Source of the DNA: Girardinichthys multiradiatus
Lineage: Eukaryota; Chordata; Actinopteri; Cyprinodontiformes; Goodeidae
Length of the DNA stretch: 64,000 nt
Assembly: GCF_021462225.1 (NCBI RefSeq)
Contig: NC_061804.1
Coordinates: 40,921,975 to 40,985,974, forward strand
Direction: 5' to 3'
Shown: piece by piece, positions 10,400 to 22,620 of the stretch
Numbering within the stretch: position 1 is the stretch's first letter
Layout: each line of letters opens with the position of its first letter
Notes under the pieces: generated by a model
Seen by the model: the letters and a program-made list of their open reading frames with translations, nothing else
Told to the model about the DNA's origin: nothing
Databases searched by the model: none
Translations under genes and position numbers: made by a program

Positions 10400-10762
10400 T
10401 CAGTCAGTCATTTTCTACCGCTTATTCCATAGTGGGTCGCGGGGGAGCTGGTGCCTATCTCCAGCAGTCTATGGGCGAGAGGCAGGGTACACCCTGGACA
10501 GGTCGCCAGTCCATCACAGGGCAACATACATACAACCATGCACACACTCATTCATACACCTAAGGGAAATTTAGAGTTACCAATTAACCTAACAGGCATG
10601 TCTTTGGACTGTGGGAGGAAGCCGGAGTACCCGGTGAGAACCCATGCATGCACGGGAGAACATGCAAACTCCATGCAGAAAGACCCCAGGCCAGGAATCG
10701 AACCTAGGACCTTCTTGCTGCAAGGCAACAGTGCTACCAACTGTGCCACCGTGCAGCCCGTG
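10400..10762 (-). repeat. tRNA-derived SINE, copy 3, with target duplication
   Basis: Full-length minus-oriented copy. AAAAGTGTG occurs immediately outside both ends (10391-10399 and 10763-10771), a clean target-site duplication showing retroposition. Frames of 65-116 codons across it are by-products of the repeat. Confidence 0.9.
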
Positions 10763-11079
10763 AAAAGTGTGGTTCTCTATAAATGTTTCAGGACTAAATA
10801 GGGGTAATGACTGGCAGACCTGAAATAACCATAAAAGTAATAATTTCAAAGTCTATCAAAAAACTGGAGGATGAACTATTTTCCTATCCATTGAAGGATC
10901 TTTATAACACGAAGAAGAAAGAAAGATATTTCACAGGATTAAATGTTTTTAATGGTTCAACACAAAGATAATCAACACAAAAATAGAAAGATTATATTAG
11001 GAACTAGAAAATTTCGGAAGAAATTTAGACGGGGCCTGCCTCTTGGTGCGTGCTTCTGGGACCACAAAGTTTCTCTGGC

Positions 11080-11830
11080 CGTTATTTAAAAATCATTATG
11101 TATGCAATAATCACCTTAAAAAATTACTAGTAACTCTGGAAGACTGAGGCTTTTATTTTGAAATTTTCAGTTAGCCTTATTTTAAATGGGCAACACTGGG
11201 TGAGCTCCAACATTAGTGTGAAGCCCAGTCCTGAAATGATCTATTGTTTAAAATGCAAAGGCTTTTATTTTGTAGAGCATGTTTTGTCTTATTTTGAAAG
11301 TCCAGCATGGTTGTCCCTTCAGGTCTAGCTTAGTTCCATTAGTTATATAGAACCTGCTTGCTATTTAAAAATCATTATGTATGCCATTATCAGCTCACAA
11401 AATCACTAGGAATTATTAAATATTCAGGCTTTTATTTTGAATGTTTCAGTAGGCTTTATTTTAAAAGGCCAACATGGTCCTATTTCCAATACTGGGTGAG
11501 CTCCAAGAGTAGTGTGAAGCCCAGTCCTGCAATTATCCATTGTTTAAAGTGTAAAGGCTTTTATTTTGTAGAGCATGTGTAGTCTTATTTTGAAAAATCA
11601 AGCTTGGTTGTCCTTTCAGGTCTGGGTTATTTCTATTCGTTATATAGAACCTGCTTGCTATTCTAAAATCATTGTGTATGTTATTATCAGCTTTAAAAAA
11701 ATCAATAATAATTATGGAAGGTTGAGGCTTTTATTTTGAAAGTTCTAGTGCTCTTCTGAAATCATTGTGTATACTATTATCAGCTTTCCAAAATCATTAG
11801 TAACCATGGAAGGTTGATGAAAGAAATTGC
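11080..11830. repeat. Tandem satellite, ~285-300-bp unit, about 2.5 copies
   Basis: The phrase 'aaatcattatgtatg' (third and fourth occurrences 'aaatcattgtgtat') returns at about 11087, 11368, 11665 and 11760. Each is followed by 'attatcagc', then 'ggcttttattttgaa'. Between the first copies the text 'tgggtgagctccaa...gtgtgaagcccagtcctg' and 'aggcttttattttgtagagc' also repeats at a spacing of roughly 285-300 bp. The last unit is cut to about 90 bp. No coding potential. Confidence 0.75.
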
Positions 11831-12007
11831 CCTTTAGGGTTAATCACTGTTGTCTGGGTGTTGAAACAGCAGTACATGCACAAAATGGCCGCCATGTAGT
11901 TGCCTCCTATGAAGATGGTCAAAGGGTTAGGGGTGGGGTCAGGTTTAAGCCATATAAATGAATGAAAATCAATGGAAGTCAATGAAAGTCCTTAAAAAGA
12001 TAGATGG

Positions 12008-12088
<81 letters not shown>

Positions 12089-12132
12089 GGGGTGTGTGTG
12101 TGGGTGTGTGTGTGTGTGTGTGTGTGTGTGCT

Positions 12133-12172
<40 letters not shown>

Positions 12173-12190
12173 TGTGTGTGTGTGTGTGTC
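12008..12190. repeat. (TG)n/(CA)n microsatellite
   Basis: About 180 bp of almost pure TG, interrupted by two CTTGTC and a few GG steps. Long frames of alternating Cys/Val or His/Thr on both strands arise from the dinucleotide alone. Confidence 0.98.
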
Positions 12191-12379
12191 CCAGTGTGAG
12201 ACACAGAGAGGCAGAAAGAAAGACAGAATCACATCCAGACATATACAGTAGGAGATACACAGAGCTATAAATAGAACAGTGAGGAATGAATCAGCCAATC
12301 AGCAAAGAGCGTCAGTGTAACTTGACACCTGCTGTTTCTCACTCACGCAGCACCTCACTCTGTGTCTCCCCTGGTCTAG

Positions 12380-13460
12380 GCTTTATAACATGGAGGCGCA
12401 TGCTCCCGAACGACTGGCCATAACTCGGAAACCGTAGGGGCGATCGATGTCATTCTTGGACCGTTTTTATCAGAACGGACAGGGGAACATTAATATTCAT
12501 CCTTTATTAGTGAAAATATAATAATAAAGACATAACACTGGGTGAAAAGAGAGGGAAAATGGAGAAAAAGACAAAAATGCCTGAACATGCTCCTGAACAA
12601 AGTCTAATATCTCGGAAACCGTACATGGTATTTGAACTTTTTTTAAACTGTGGTCGACAGCTATCCCTCCTCCCCAATCATGGAGATTTTCATAGCTCTA
12701 CGTCATTCACAATATAAAATAGGAGGATGGAAATAAATGGTGTCAGTCATGGATTACTGGTCAAACTCTCATTGAAAATACATGGGAGAAGGCCTACAGA
12801 AATCTACTGACTCTTGGCGATCGAGGGTGTTTTGACAGAAAACTATGAGACTTGGAACAATTTTGAAGTTATTGTGTGAAAGCAGAGGCCCGGCCCTACA
12901 AACTGACGGAAAATTGTGACTTTAGAGCGAAATCTGTGGCCATGAGTGCCAGTTAAAAATCATTTTTCCTTAAGAAATCCCCTCTTTCTACACTCTAGTA
13001 ACTGCCATCTCCACTGTTAGTGTGATTTTCTCGCAAACTTTGTGTCGCTTGGAGTCTAATTGTAGAGAAACCGTAGGAGTTATCAACAAACCGTTTTGAC
13101 TTCTACAAACTGAAAGTCAAACTGTGTTTCTAGGTGAAAGTATGGCGATACAGCAGAGCCTCAAAAACAGTGAATTTTTTAGGATTCCTCCGCCCCCGAC
13201 TCCATTCATTCCTATGGGGGATTTTGGGGGGTGGTTTTTCGTAAATTACGTCGACATGGTAACTCGAAACGCCAATAAAAGTAATAGCACACCTCCCGGG
13301 ACCGAGCCGGACGTTTTGATGTATATATTGTGGGGGTGCGCACTGCGGTTCGGGCCGCATTAAAGTGGATAAGTTTTGACCAGGTGAATAGTAATAGGTG
13401 CCTCCCATGCATTGCATGGGAGGCAATGCACTGCTCTCCTATGCAATGCTATGGCAGGCC
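12380..13460. repeat. Unclassified repeat-like block with a palindrome
   Basis: Base composition is less AT-rich than the neighbours. The short phrase GAAACCGTA recurs at about 12429, 12615 and 13068. Near the right side lies CCTCCCATGCA-T-TGCATGGGAGG (13400-13422), two perfect 11-nt arms around one base, followed by more 'tgcaatgc' variants to 13452. The longest frames (79 and 98 codons, opposite strands, 13124-13426) overlap and show no domain. I have the impression that this block is repeated in fish genomes, but I cannot name it. Confidence 0.4.
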
Positions 13461-14589
13461 CCAATTAAGAGATCTGGTAATGTATGTAATCCAGAGATCA
13501 TTTTATAAATCTAATATTGATTCATGAACTGAAAAAAATGACCCAAATGGACATGAAATCTAAAGACAAAGTGCGAACACTAATCAATCTGCACATGAAT
13601 TGTAAAAGAGCGTTGAGTTTTAAGAATAAGATATTAACCTTTAAACACTATTATCTACAGGATTAAAAACCTAAGAATTATCAGGGGCTGATGGAATTCT
13701 CAGAAACCTTAATGAAAGGGGAGAGTTAAGAGAAGCAAACTTCAACAGAACAAATACATCCGGTTTGACTTGGCTGTTTAGCTTCTAAAGAAACTGTCTT
13801 GGACATTTGCAGACACATGGTTCTGGATACCCTTAATCTCTGCGTGGGTTTTTTTTCACACAGCAGCTTCATGGATAGAAAGGTGCTGTCACTCTTAGTA
13901 CAGGTGACAACTAAGTGGTTCTAGTGTTGGAGTCATAGTGGGATCAGTTATTTGTATGACCCTTAATACGAGTTAAAGAAGTTGCCATGGTGAAATGTGG
14001 TAAACCCCCCCCCCCAAAAAAAACTTTTTTCTATAACTGACAACAACACAGAGCTGATAATGAGGATTTTTAACTTCAGTTGACCCTGGGTTGGACGGCA
14101 CTCTTACAAGTTCAGACTAGCAATTTTTCCTGTCTGTTTATTTCAGACAGCAAGTTCGGACTAGTAAGTCTTTCTCTTTCTCTCTTCTTTGGTGTAGAGT
14201 GGTAAGACCTGCGGAGCTATGTGATTCTGGGTCACAATTGTAAGTTTTATGTGATTGTATTTTATATTACATACTTCTTAAAAAAACGAAAATATTTCCC
14301 TGTGGTTCAGAAAATCCTTCTGATCTCTTTAAGTGATTAGAAATAACCTGCTCTTTCACTTTTACCATGATGATTACTACCAGACAAGCAATGCATAAAT
14401 GTTTAGTGAATTTGTAACATATTATACACATTCTCAGTTTGACGCTATTATTAATATTTAATAAAACTCAGCAGATAGAAAATAACAGAACAATAAACCT
14501 TGTGTACAAACAAGAAGTCTCACTTTCAGATAAACTGTAGGTGTGTGTCTGGTGCATTTTTTGTTGTTGTTCCTTCTGTGAAGTAACAG
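13461..14589. other. No gene; short C/A homopolymer tract
   Basis: Nothing recognisable except a run of C followed by a run of A at about 14006-14026, which would put a long G-run on the minus strand. Confidence 0.5.
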
Positions 14590-14720
14590 GAGGTGGGTAG
14601 AGTCCTCAGAAATTGTACTCAAGTAAGATTAGGATTACTTCCAAATAATATTACTAAAGTACAAGTACAAAGTATGGTATAGAGAAACTACTCTTAGAAG
14701 TACAAAAATTAGTAATAAAT
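14590..14720. repeat. Fragment of a common fish repeat
   Basis: 'gaaattgtactcaagtaaga', 'ggattacttccaaataatat' and 'tactaaagtacaagtac' follow the wording of a widespread teleost DNA-repeat end ('actcaagtaagagtag...attactcaagtaaaagtaa'). Only one end is present and no inverted partner was found. Confidence 0.45.
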
Positions 14721-15779
14721 AGGAGACTATGTTTCTTCGTCTGCCGGTGGGAGAAACAAACCCAAAAAACAAGGAAGTACAAGAAAAGCAAGAAATAATA
14801 CTATTAGAAAACACAGGCCCAGAGTAAGCATATTATTCTGGACTTTTTTATGGCCCATTCTGGATTTTATAGCTGGTGCTAAATCAGCCCATGATCTTAG
14901 GCCACAGCAGCTTTTTTCTTATGTGGACATTTCAATTAATCAGTCAGGTTCCAGAACACAGACAGCCCAACAAATATAGAGAAAGAGGCTTTCTAATTTA
15001 TTTTTTTTCCATCAGGGAATGAGAGATGAACCTGATTCAGTAGGTTTGCTCTTTGAATGTGGCGGATGATAAATTCCATTTCAGATACCATCTCTTGTCA
15101 ACCTATGTATTATCTTATAAAAGGAACTTGCAGTAATTTGCAGAAAGTCCTTTCATCTTTTGACGGCATGTTTTCTTTATTCAACCTTGGGTTGAATCTG
15201 CCTTTGCACACTGAGTAGATTATTCATCATTCATGAGTATAATGACTCAACATCCACTGTTCCTCCAGGCTCATCAAAGGTCATCCCTTCGACAGTGTCT
15301 TCCTCCCTCAACAGAATACAAAGACTGCTCTCACAGGTACCTTTAAAGAGATATGCTAATGCTGTAGAGCATTTTATCATTTAAGGCACGTGCTCACAGT
15401 GCGCGTGCTCAGAAAGTGCTCAAGGACACATTTTTAAAGATTCTGTTTTGATTCATGTCTTCACAGAACGGGCTCCCCTATCAGGCTTATTTATACATTT
15501 GTGAGCGAATCTGAGCTGACTTTTCATGTGCTATAGCATTAGCAGTGTTGAATGTGTCGGAGTTCATGCATGGACCCGTATGTGTCTTACTGTAGAAACC
15601 GTCTTTTGAAGTTAGTCAAGGGTTAACAACCCTCTGCCTCCTCATGAATGTTGTGTGAGCCATTGATAGATTCCTCTGTTCTTTCCCACAGCCCCTATTG
15701 TGAAGCAAACAAAAAATAAGTCAAAATAACACAAAACTTCAGCGTGAATAACTTCTCACCTCCCCTGCCCCACTAAGCA

Positions 15780-16203
15780 AATTTGTCCCTGGCTTGTTTG
15801 ATAGAGCTCCTTGGCCTTCAGGGTGTAATGCCTCTTGCTTAGTGGTGCTGCAGCCTCTGGGGCCTTTCAGAAAAGGTGTGTTTATACTGACAGATCATGT
15901 GACATTTAGATTGCACACAGATGGACTTCATTTTAATATTCTGGGACTTTTGAAGGTAATTGGTCAAACCTTAACTTTTTAGGGGCTTCATAGCAAAAGG
16001 GGTGGATACATATGTGCATTCCAATTTTCAGTTTTTTCTTTTCTTAAATAGATTTTTCTCATTTCACTTTACCGGCTTAGACTATTTTGTACAGATCGAT
16101 CACATAAAATAAGATTAGAAAGCATAAAAATTACAAGTTGGAATGTAACAAAATAGGTGAAAAGCCAAGGTGGGGTGAATACTTTGACAAGGTTTTGTAA
16201 TTC
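15780..16203 (-). mobile_element. Tc1-like element end fragment
   Basis: 'ttggccttcagggtgtaatg', 'ggcctttcagaaaaggtgtg', 'cacacagatggacttcattt', 'aggggcttcatagcaaaagg' and the terminal 'ggtgaatactttgacaagg' are the untranslated 5' side and end of a Tc1-like family whose transposase lies on the minus strand. Only a few transposase codons are kept. Confidence 0.65.
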
Positions 16204-19060
16204 CCACCAAATTGTTTATGACTGAGATAGGTTCAGAAAGCTAACAGAGAATGGTGAAGAAACGGTTCAGAAAGAAACAATTCAGAAAAATATGGGCCAA
16301 TCCTAATCAATATTGTCATCACAATTTTTAGGAATAGAATAGCAGTCAAAGTTTGCAGACTTGCAAATGAAATTAATTAAAATTAAATATTTATTTTTAA
16401 ATAGAGAGAGGGGAATCAACGGGGTGTAACACTTTATAAGCATATAAACATAATATTTATTTCTAAACAGATTCAGTTTGCTTTGCCAAAGCCTTTCTCA
16501 GCTGAGCTGACGTTCCGCCTGTGAGCTTTAAAGATGGGTTTCTTGTCCCAGAACAGCCGTTCTGGAGATGAGGCAGTACAGACTGGGTCTATGGCTATCT
16601 GCTTGGATGCTTTCACTTCCAAAAAACACAGTTAGCTCATCTCTAGCACTGTCTCCCTCCCTTTCTGCCTTCTGTACTCTACCACAAGACAGCCAACGCA
16701 GTCTGTGCTGTATTCTTTTGTAGTGTCACATGAGAAATAAAAACATTGTTATCATTTGGACCATTGAGCCCAGCCTCCCACAGAACTTTTCTATGCTTTC
16801 AGTCAGTTTTATTTTTTTTGCTACCCTTTATAGCATCTGGTCTGATTCCTGCATCAATCACTCTGTGCTTGTTTTGCTTGGGCATCGCCCACAGATTGAT
16901 TACCTTTCACAAGTTTAATGAAATGACAGGAGGCCAAGCTAATTTGTGAAGTGTTAAATGGCAAGATAAGTGACTACAATCTACTGGGAGGCATGTAATC
17001 AAGGTGACGTTCAGTCAGCTGATTCAGAATGTTAAGAGTAAGAAAAGACTAATTCAACTGCTGTGCAAACCTTTAAGACAAAAGGGCAAATTAAATCAAC
17101 CAAATAGAAATGCTACTGTTTGCACCAGACAAAAGCCTTTAATGCTTAATTTGTAACTACAGCACTGTGAACCAATACTGAAACAATGTCACTTCAGCTA
17201 CTGTAGTTGCTTGAAGGTGATTGTTTTATTTTATTTGAAATTGTTATTATGATAAATTAAACAAAGGCCTATTGAATAGTTGGATCATATCTCCCATTTC
17301 ATCACATATCAGTGCTAAGGTAGGTTCTAGATATAAATTTTTTCAAATTGCATGTCCTCCAAAATGTATCAAAATCAACAATTCACATCACAAGGATATT
17401 ATTACCCTTGTACCTAGAAGATATCAGCAGTTTTGCTGACATTGCAGAAAGAAAAAAAAGCTTTTGAAGAGGACACTTGTTGGACTAGGCCACATTATCC
17501 ACAACTAACCTTAAAGGTAGTGTTGTCCAAAGTCAGTCCTCAAGTGCCAGTGTCCTGCATGTTTTAGGTGTTATCCCCAGACCTGAAACTCAAAATCCCA
17601 ATCAGATCAGGAAGCAATGTCAAATTAAATTCATCAAGCCACATATGCCCTAGTTTTAAATTAGCATGAAACAGTCATTCCACATAAACGGACAGAAGAA
17701 TCGGACAGACATTGGCCACATAAAAGTTTGATTAAACTGTAATTGAAGGATTATGATTATTGATTAGTTCATATTTATCAAAAATTATCATAAAAAATCA
17801 TAATTCAGAATTTTATTTTTTTTACCAAAATCATTACTTACTAATAGAAGTCAGAGATGTCTTCTGGTGTTGTGATTATGGTCTCAAAGCCCTTAATAAT
17901 TACAATTAGTATATTCTCATTAATAATTGATAATTATTAACCAAAAATCATGTCACTGTTTAATGAACCGCTTCACCGAAGGTGGGGGAACCTTGACCTT
18001 ATTTTGACAAATAAATCACTCTTGCACAAAATAAACACAAACGCTTCTCATAATTATATATATGAAGATTTATTGAAGCCATATAATTCTGATATACCAC
18101 CATTCTGGTCCAAAGACCATCACCTAAATAAAACCTCTGTGAGTTTTCAACTGCGCCGGGGGTCGGCATGGTCATTGATCGCTATATGAATCTTCTGACC
18201 TTCTTGAATCAGACAGATTGCCATCTTTCAAGCTCTTCCAGGAATGGCTGTGTGGAGAAAAAAAGTTCTGCAAGCTTTTTTCTCAGATATGCACCTCCGA
18301 TGCGTCATCCCGTGAGACAAGCTGAAATGGCAATGAATGTTAGGCAACGTCAGAGCTGCAACGTCTGTTGAGCTGCGCGTTTTGCGCAGCCTAGTTATTC
18401 TGTCCAACCAAAATGGATGACCCCAACAGTAAATACCAAATTTGGAAAAAATAAATAAATAAATCACTTCTCCACACTGTACTGTGTTAGCAACGCTGTT
18501 GTTGGGACCCACAGCCATGGAGACAACATTAAAACTCCGGTACAAACTTTTCTGGAATTTTCAAAATAAATTGCATTTAACCGACTTCCAGCAACTGAGG
18601 AAGAGGGGGGTTAGCAGCGGACTTCCCATGATGCCACTGGCTGTATAAAAGCAGCCCCTTTCCAATGGTCCGATCTCTACCACCCGGATTCCGCTGCGAG
18701 ACAGGCCGGAGGCAGCGCTAATGTCTCTTTGCTGGCAAAAAGACATAAACTCTTCAAACAGGATTGGACTCTGAAAGGAGGACAACAGAGGCCGCATCCC
18801 ATGGTAACATGCAGTGTGGTCAGTGGACAGAACGGGCCGCCCAGCCACTGTTCCGGAGGTTAGCTAGAAGCTAACCCTTTGTTTACAGAGCTTTTTTCAA
18901 ACTTCGTCATCGCCTGGACAACTCCTCAGCATAGTTCATACGAGGTTAGGTTTGGGCAGAGTAATAGAGAGATATTTAGGATGAAATGATCTAAACGTTT
19001 TTCATTTTATGAAGTTTGGTTTTGTTTGTTTTGAACTCCGCTATCTTGGTGCTAGCAGAC
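16204..19060. other. No classifiable gene
   Basis: A short piece at 17520-17560 ('gtcctcaagtgccagtgtcc') resembles the end of another common fish repeat. A small hairpin (GCTGCGC/GCGCAGC) sits at about 18372-18391. No frame has a recognisable domain. Confidence 0.45.
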
Positions 19061-19063
19061 TAT

Positions 19064-19768
19064 GGCCCTGTCCCAATACTCGCACTTCCACCCTTGTGTC
19101 CTTGAATTGCGCGTTCCCGTTGATGGGTTCGAGTGTGTAGTGTGTCCCAATTCTCCAGAGTGGTCCTTAGCCCCGCCCCCTTTGTGCCCTCAATCGACAC
19201 TTTGGTGAAGCCCCCATCTAAGCGGATTTCGCCGAAGTATATTACCCACAATTCACTGATGCAGATGACGTTCTGAGCCAAAACCGTCAACGTAACCAGC
19301 CATCAAATCAGACTAATAAGAACTGCGTAAACTTTAGACAGCAAGCCAACAAATATTTTTTTGCTGGTTTTCCAGGCTCAACATTGTAAGATACCACTGG
19401 GTTCAGAGTGAGTCTGGGCAGCCAGTAGGCCATAACACTGAAGTTACCTTTCAAACAAACACTGGCATGGCGAGAGTCTGGTATATAAGCCTCCTTCGCT
19501 TCCTGCACTTTCTTCTCTTCAAAACAATTGCTTGTTGCAGTTTAAATAGCTTTTTTAGCAGCAAGACTGTGAAAACAGCGCTAGTTCCCGCCCTTTTTGA
19601 TGTTGCAGTTACGGTGCAGAGGTGCAAGTTGATGACGTAACCCCTACTGTCCCAATTCTCCAATTTTGCACGCTTGTAACCTGCGCACTTCAACCCCTAC
19701 ATGCACTTGTACAAAGTACACACTTCATAGAGGGGCGTAGGGTGTAGTGTGGGAATTGGGACAGGGCC
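19064..19768. mobile_element. Inverted-repeat DNA element (GGCCCTGTCCCAAT ends)
   Basis: The left end GGCCCTGTCCCAAT and the right end ATTGGGACAGGGCC are perfect 14-bp inverted repeats. TAT lies just outside each (19061-19063 and 19769-19771), a possible 3-bp duplication. The 705-bp interior is comparatively GC-rich and has repeated 'gtcccaattctcca' phrases near 19143 and 19651, suggesting extended sub-terminal symmetry. No transposase frame is present. It is a non-autonomous element; the superfamily (PIF-like or hAT-like) is not settled. Confidence 0.8.
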
Positions 19769-20254
19769 TATCTGCAGCACACGCACTCAGCTTTGTGTTC
19801 TGTGTTTGTGTGTTTTTAAAGTTAAGACAAACTTTATTTAAAGGGTGATTTTAAACACAGAAGATAGGCCATAACGCGCCGGACACGATTATGCATTTTA
19901 ACCCTTTTATTGACGGTATTTTTAAAGGTGTGTGTTTGATTCTGGTGCTAAGCTATCAGCTTCTTTTGTTAGCTTCAACTGCTAACAGCTAAGAACACGT
20001 ACTTGCCTGCTAAAGAATATTTATCCACAAAGGTTGTTAGTTTTCAATCCAGTAAATAATAGTTCCCTAAACATTATTTTACTAAACTTGATAACTAAAT
20101 CAACACCATTAAGCCCCATTTCTCCAGAAAGATTTGGCACTTTTACCATCTCCTTTAATAATATTTCTTTAAATATTATTTTAATAGATAAAGGCAGCTA
20201 ATGAGACACCATTGAGAAATGGTCATCCAGAAGGTTGGTTTTATTCAGCAGATC

Positions 20255-20510
20255 ATTCTTTAAAACATTATTTTATTAAAATAATATTTTATCTGATCTT
20301 GCATTGTGAATGGTTGTCTAAAGGTATGCTGATTATTGCCTAAGTTAGTTCCAAGACTAACTTAACTTCACTTCCAGATCCTTCAAGATAATCCTTGGTT
20401 CTCAAACATGAATAACATTGCATGGTAATGTTGCATCACTCTTTTGGTCATGGTTTTCAATCATCTTTAATCAACTTGTTTATATTGTACATAGCCCATT
20501 AATCTTCCCT
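20255..20510 (+). repeat. Dispersed repeat, copy 1 (partner at 46598)
   Basis: About 255 bp align in the same orientation with 46598-46855. Shared wording includes 'gcattgtgaatggttg', 'agactaacttaac', 'gataatccttggttctcaaa' and 'catcactcttttggtca'. There is no coding capacity and no recognised family. Confidence 0.75.
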
Positions 20511-21559
20511 ATTGTTTAATTCTGCTTGGTAGTTAGTTGGATTGTTTTAGCATCATAAAGAGTTTGTTGATTGAAATTTGTTTGACTTTGAGTTGACTTA
20601 TTTTTGTTAATAAATTCTTGTATTTTAAGAAATTGTGTGAATTCATTCCATGTGTGTTCAGAGTTTATGCTGTTCAATAATGTCAGAGCTCGTCTCACAC
20701 CTTTCTATTTTGTCCTAATACCATCGCCTTACTGGGCTGGTTTTCACAGGACAATCCTTAACAGACCAAAATATTATTGATATGATAAAATATTATTATT
20801 AAATATTTTCAGATTCATAATCACAACACTGTATTTGACCTTGTCTTGTTTTAACTTAGGATCCTGTTTAAAAATAAGTGTGCACAACTTTAGAGAGTGG
20901 AAGCACTTTGTTTCTCTTAATGTTTAAAAATTGCGTCTTAACATTTTCTGGCGACTCGCCGATTATTTTAGAACCCAAACACACTTCATCAAACTGTTGT
21001 TTTAAATTTTTAAAGCATCATTGTGGGGAAAGCTTGCTAATATACTTTTCCTCCCTGTTTCCCATGCTTGCTAGGCAGGGAACTAATTTTCTCGTGACAT
21101 CTCAGCCATTCTTCTACTTCACACTCACAGTTTCATTCTCTGGCCAACCAGGCGGTACAGCAACGTTTCCTGGTCCAAATGAGAGCTTATTTTTTTTATC
21201 TTTCAGACAACAAAGCTTATTCACAATAGAGTTTATTCAGTGAGCTAGCGTCTCTTAGCCTAGCATCTATCAGTCAAAGTTTGTCATTGTAATGTCTCCC
21301 CCATGCTACTTACGTTTGCTCATTGTTATCGACTCACACACATTTACACTGGCCAGTTGATGTTACACCTTTTTTTTCTTTTTTATATATATATTTTCAC
21401 AGCTGTTTACTCACAAGGAAGACTTCCCCTCGGCAGTATCTTTCGGACTTCTTTAAAGAAGTCCTGGACCCAACAAACCTTAGCCGAGTATACGCATCTA
21501 TCTGAACTTGTGTGTTCTCTCACAAAGAAGTAAGCTACTTTTTTGATGTTTTAAGAAGA
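20511..21559. other. No classifiable feature
   Basis: AT-rich sequence. A 121-codon frame (20878-21243) has no recognisable domain and repeat-like composition. Confidence 0.45.
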
Positions 21560-22620
21560 TCAGAGGCCTTTGAAACCCATAACACTTCCCACGGCAGTAT
21601 CTCTGAATTTCTTATTCGCGCATGATGGAAAAAGTTTTTGACATATTCCTGTTTCTCTTAAATCTACAATCATCTCCTTTGTTTTAGTCACGTTCAAGAT
21701 GAGATGATAGTTTCCACACAATGCCACAAAGCAGTTCACCACCTTCCTGTACTCATCTTCTTGTCCATCTCTGATCCACCCCACAAATGCAGAATCATCC
21801 GAGTATTTCTGCAGTTGACAGGAGTCTGTCTTGTACTGGAAGTCTGAGGTGTACAGAGTGAAGAGGAATGGTGAGAGTACAGTCCCCTGTGGTGCTCCTG
21901 TGCTGCTGACTACCTGGTTAGACACACAACCCTTCAGTCTCACAAACTGTGGTCTGTTGGTCAGGTAGTCTTTGATCCAGGAGATTGTTGAGGCCTCCAC
22001 CTGAGGTCTCTGGAGTTTCTGACAAAGCAAATCAGGTTGGAGAGATGACAGAGATGACACTTTACAGTAACATGTCCTGGATGACACCATCTTTTGTTCA
22101 CAAGTACTGCAAGTCCACCTCCTTTACATTTGCCGCTGCTTTTTAAATATCTGTCTGCTTGTATGGTCAGAAAGCCTGGCAGAGAGACGCTAGAGTCGGG
22201 GATATGATCCTGCAGCCATGTCTCAGTAAAACACATAATACTGCATTCCCGGTACTCTAGCTGGGTCCTTTGTAGGGCTTGGAGTTCATCCAACTTGTTT
22301 CCCAACCATCTCACGTTGCCCATCATAATCGACGGAAGAGATGGTTTGAGCTTCCTCCTTCTCTCTCTTCTCTTAGCTCCTGCTCTACATCCACGGCGTG
22401 TCCTTTTCAACTCATCAGGGATTTGGGGTTGTAGTTGAAGTATTAATTGAGCTTTTGATATATTAATCAGCTGCTCCCGGTTGTAAGAAACAACCCTGCT
22501 GTCATGGCAATGCATCATAACAAATGTCCAAAAGTAGAAAAGTATTAGGAAAAATCTTCCCAGCTGCACAGCATCCGACACCAGAGAGGACAGTTGTCCA
22601 AATAAAATCAACTGTGTTCA
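21560..22620 (-). mobile_element. LINE fragment, endonuclease fused to reverse transcriptase by deletion
   Basis: On the minus strand 22611-21961 reads an endonuclease start (basic leader KRTRRGCRAGAKRRERRRKL, then NVRWLGNKLDEL, CFTETWL, CKGGGLAVLVNKRWC). 22090-21560 reads an RT piece (ISWIKDYLTNRPQFVRL, STGAPQGTVLSPFLFTLY, LQKYSDDSAFVGW, LNVTKTKEMIVDLR). S-D-D replaces the more usual A-D-D at the active site, which is normal for this fish LINE type as I recall it. The end of the endonuclease and the start of the RT, several hundred codons, have been removed, and the two halves lie in different frames. It is therefore dead. Confidence 0.8.

Noticed and set aside
10451..10849. Frames of 65-116 codons in SINE copies
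   Set aside because: They arise from the SINE sequence and recur in each copy with stops at different places.
11958..12298. Frames of 60-109 codons on both strands
   Set aside because: They are produced by the (TG)n repeat (Cys-Val or His-Thr alternation) and have no gene features.
13400..13422. Helitron 3' hairpin
   Set aside because: No CTRR end follows the palindrome at the right distance and no other Helitron feature was found.
17950..18189. 79-codon frame that superficially reads like retroelement linker text (NLDLILTNKSL)
   Set aside because: Only one short phrase is suggestive; no other LINE or provirus block is nearby.
18228..18848. Minus-strand frames of 95-105 codons
   Set aside because: No recognisable domain, no supporting signals; composition like surrounding noncoding DNA.
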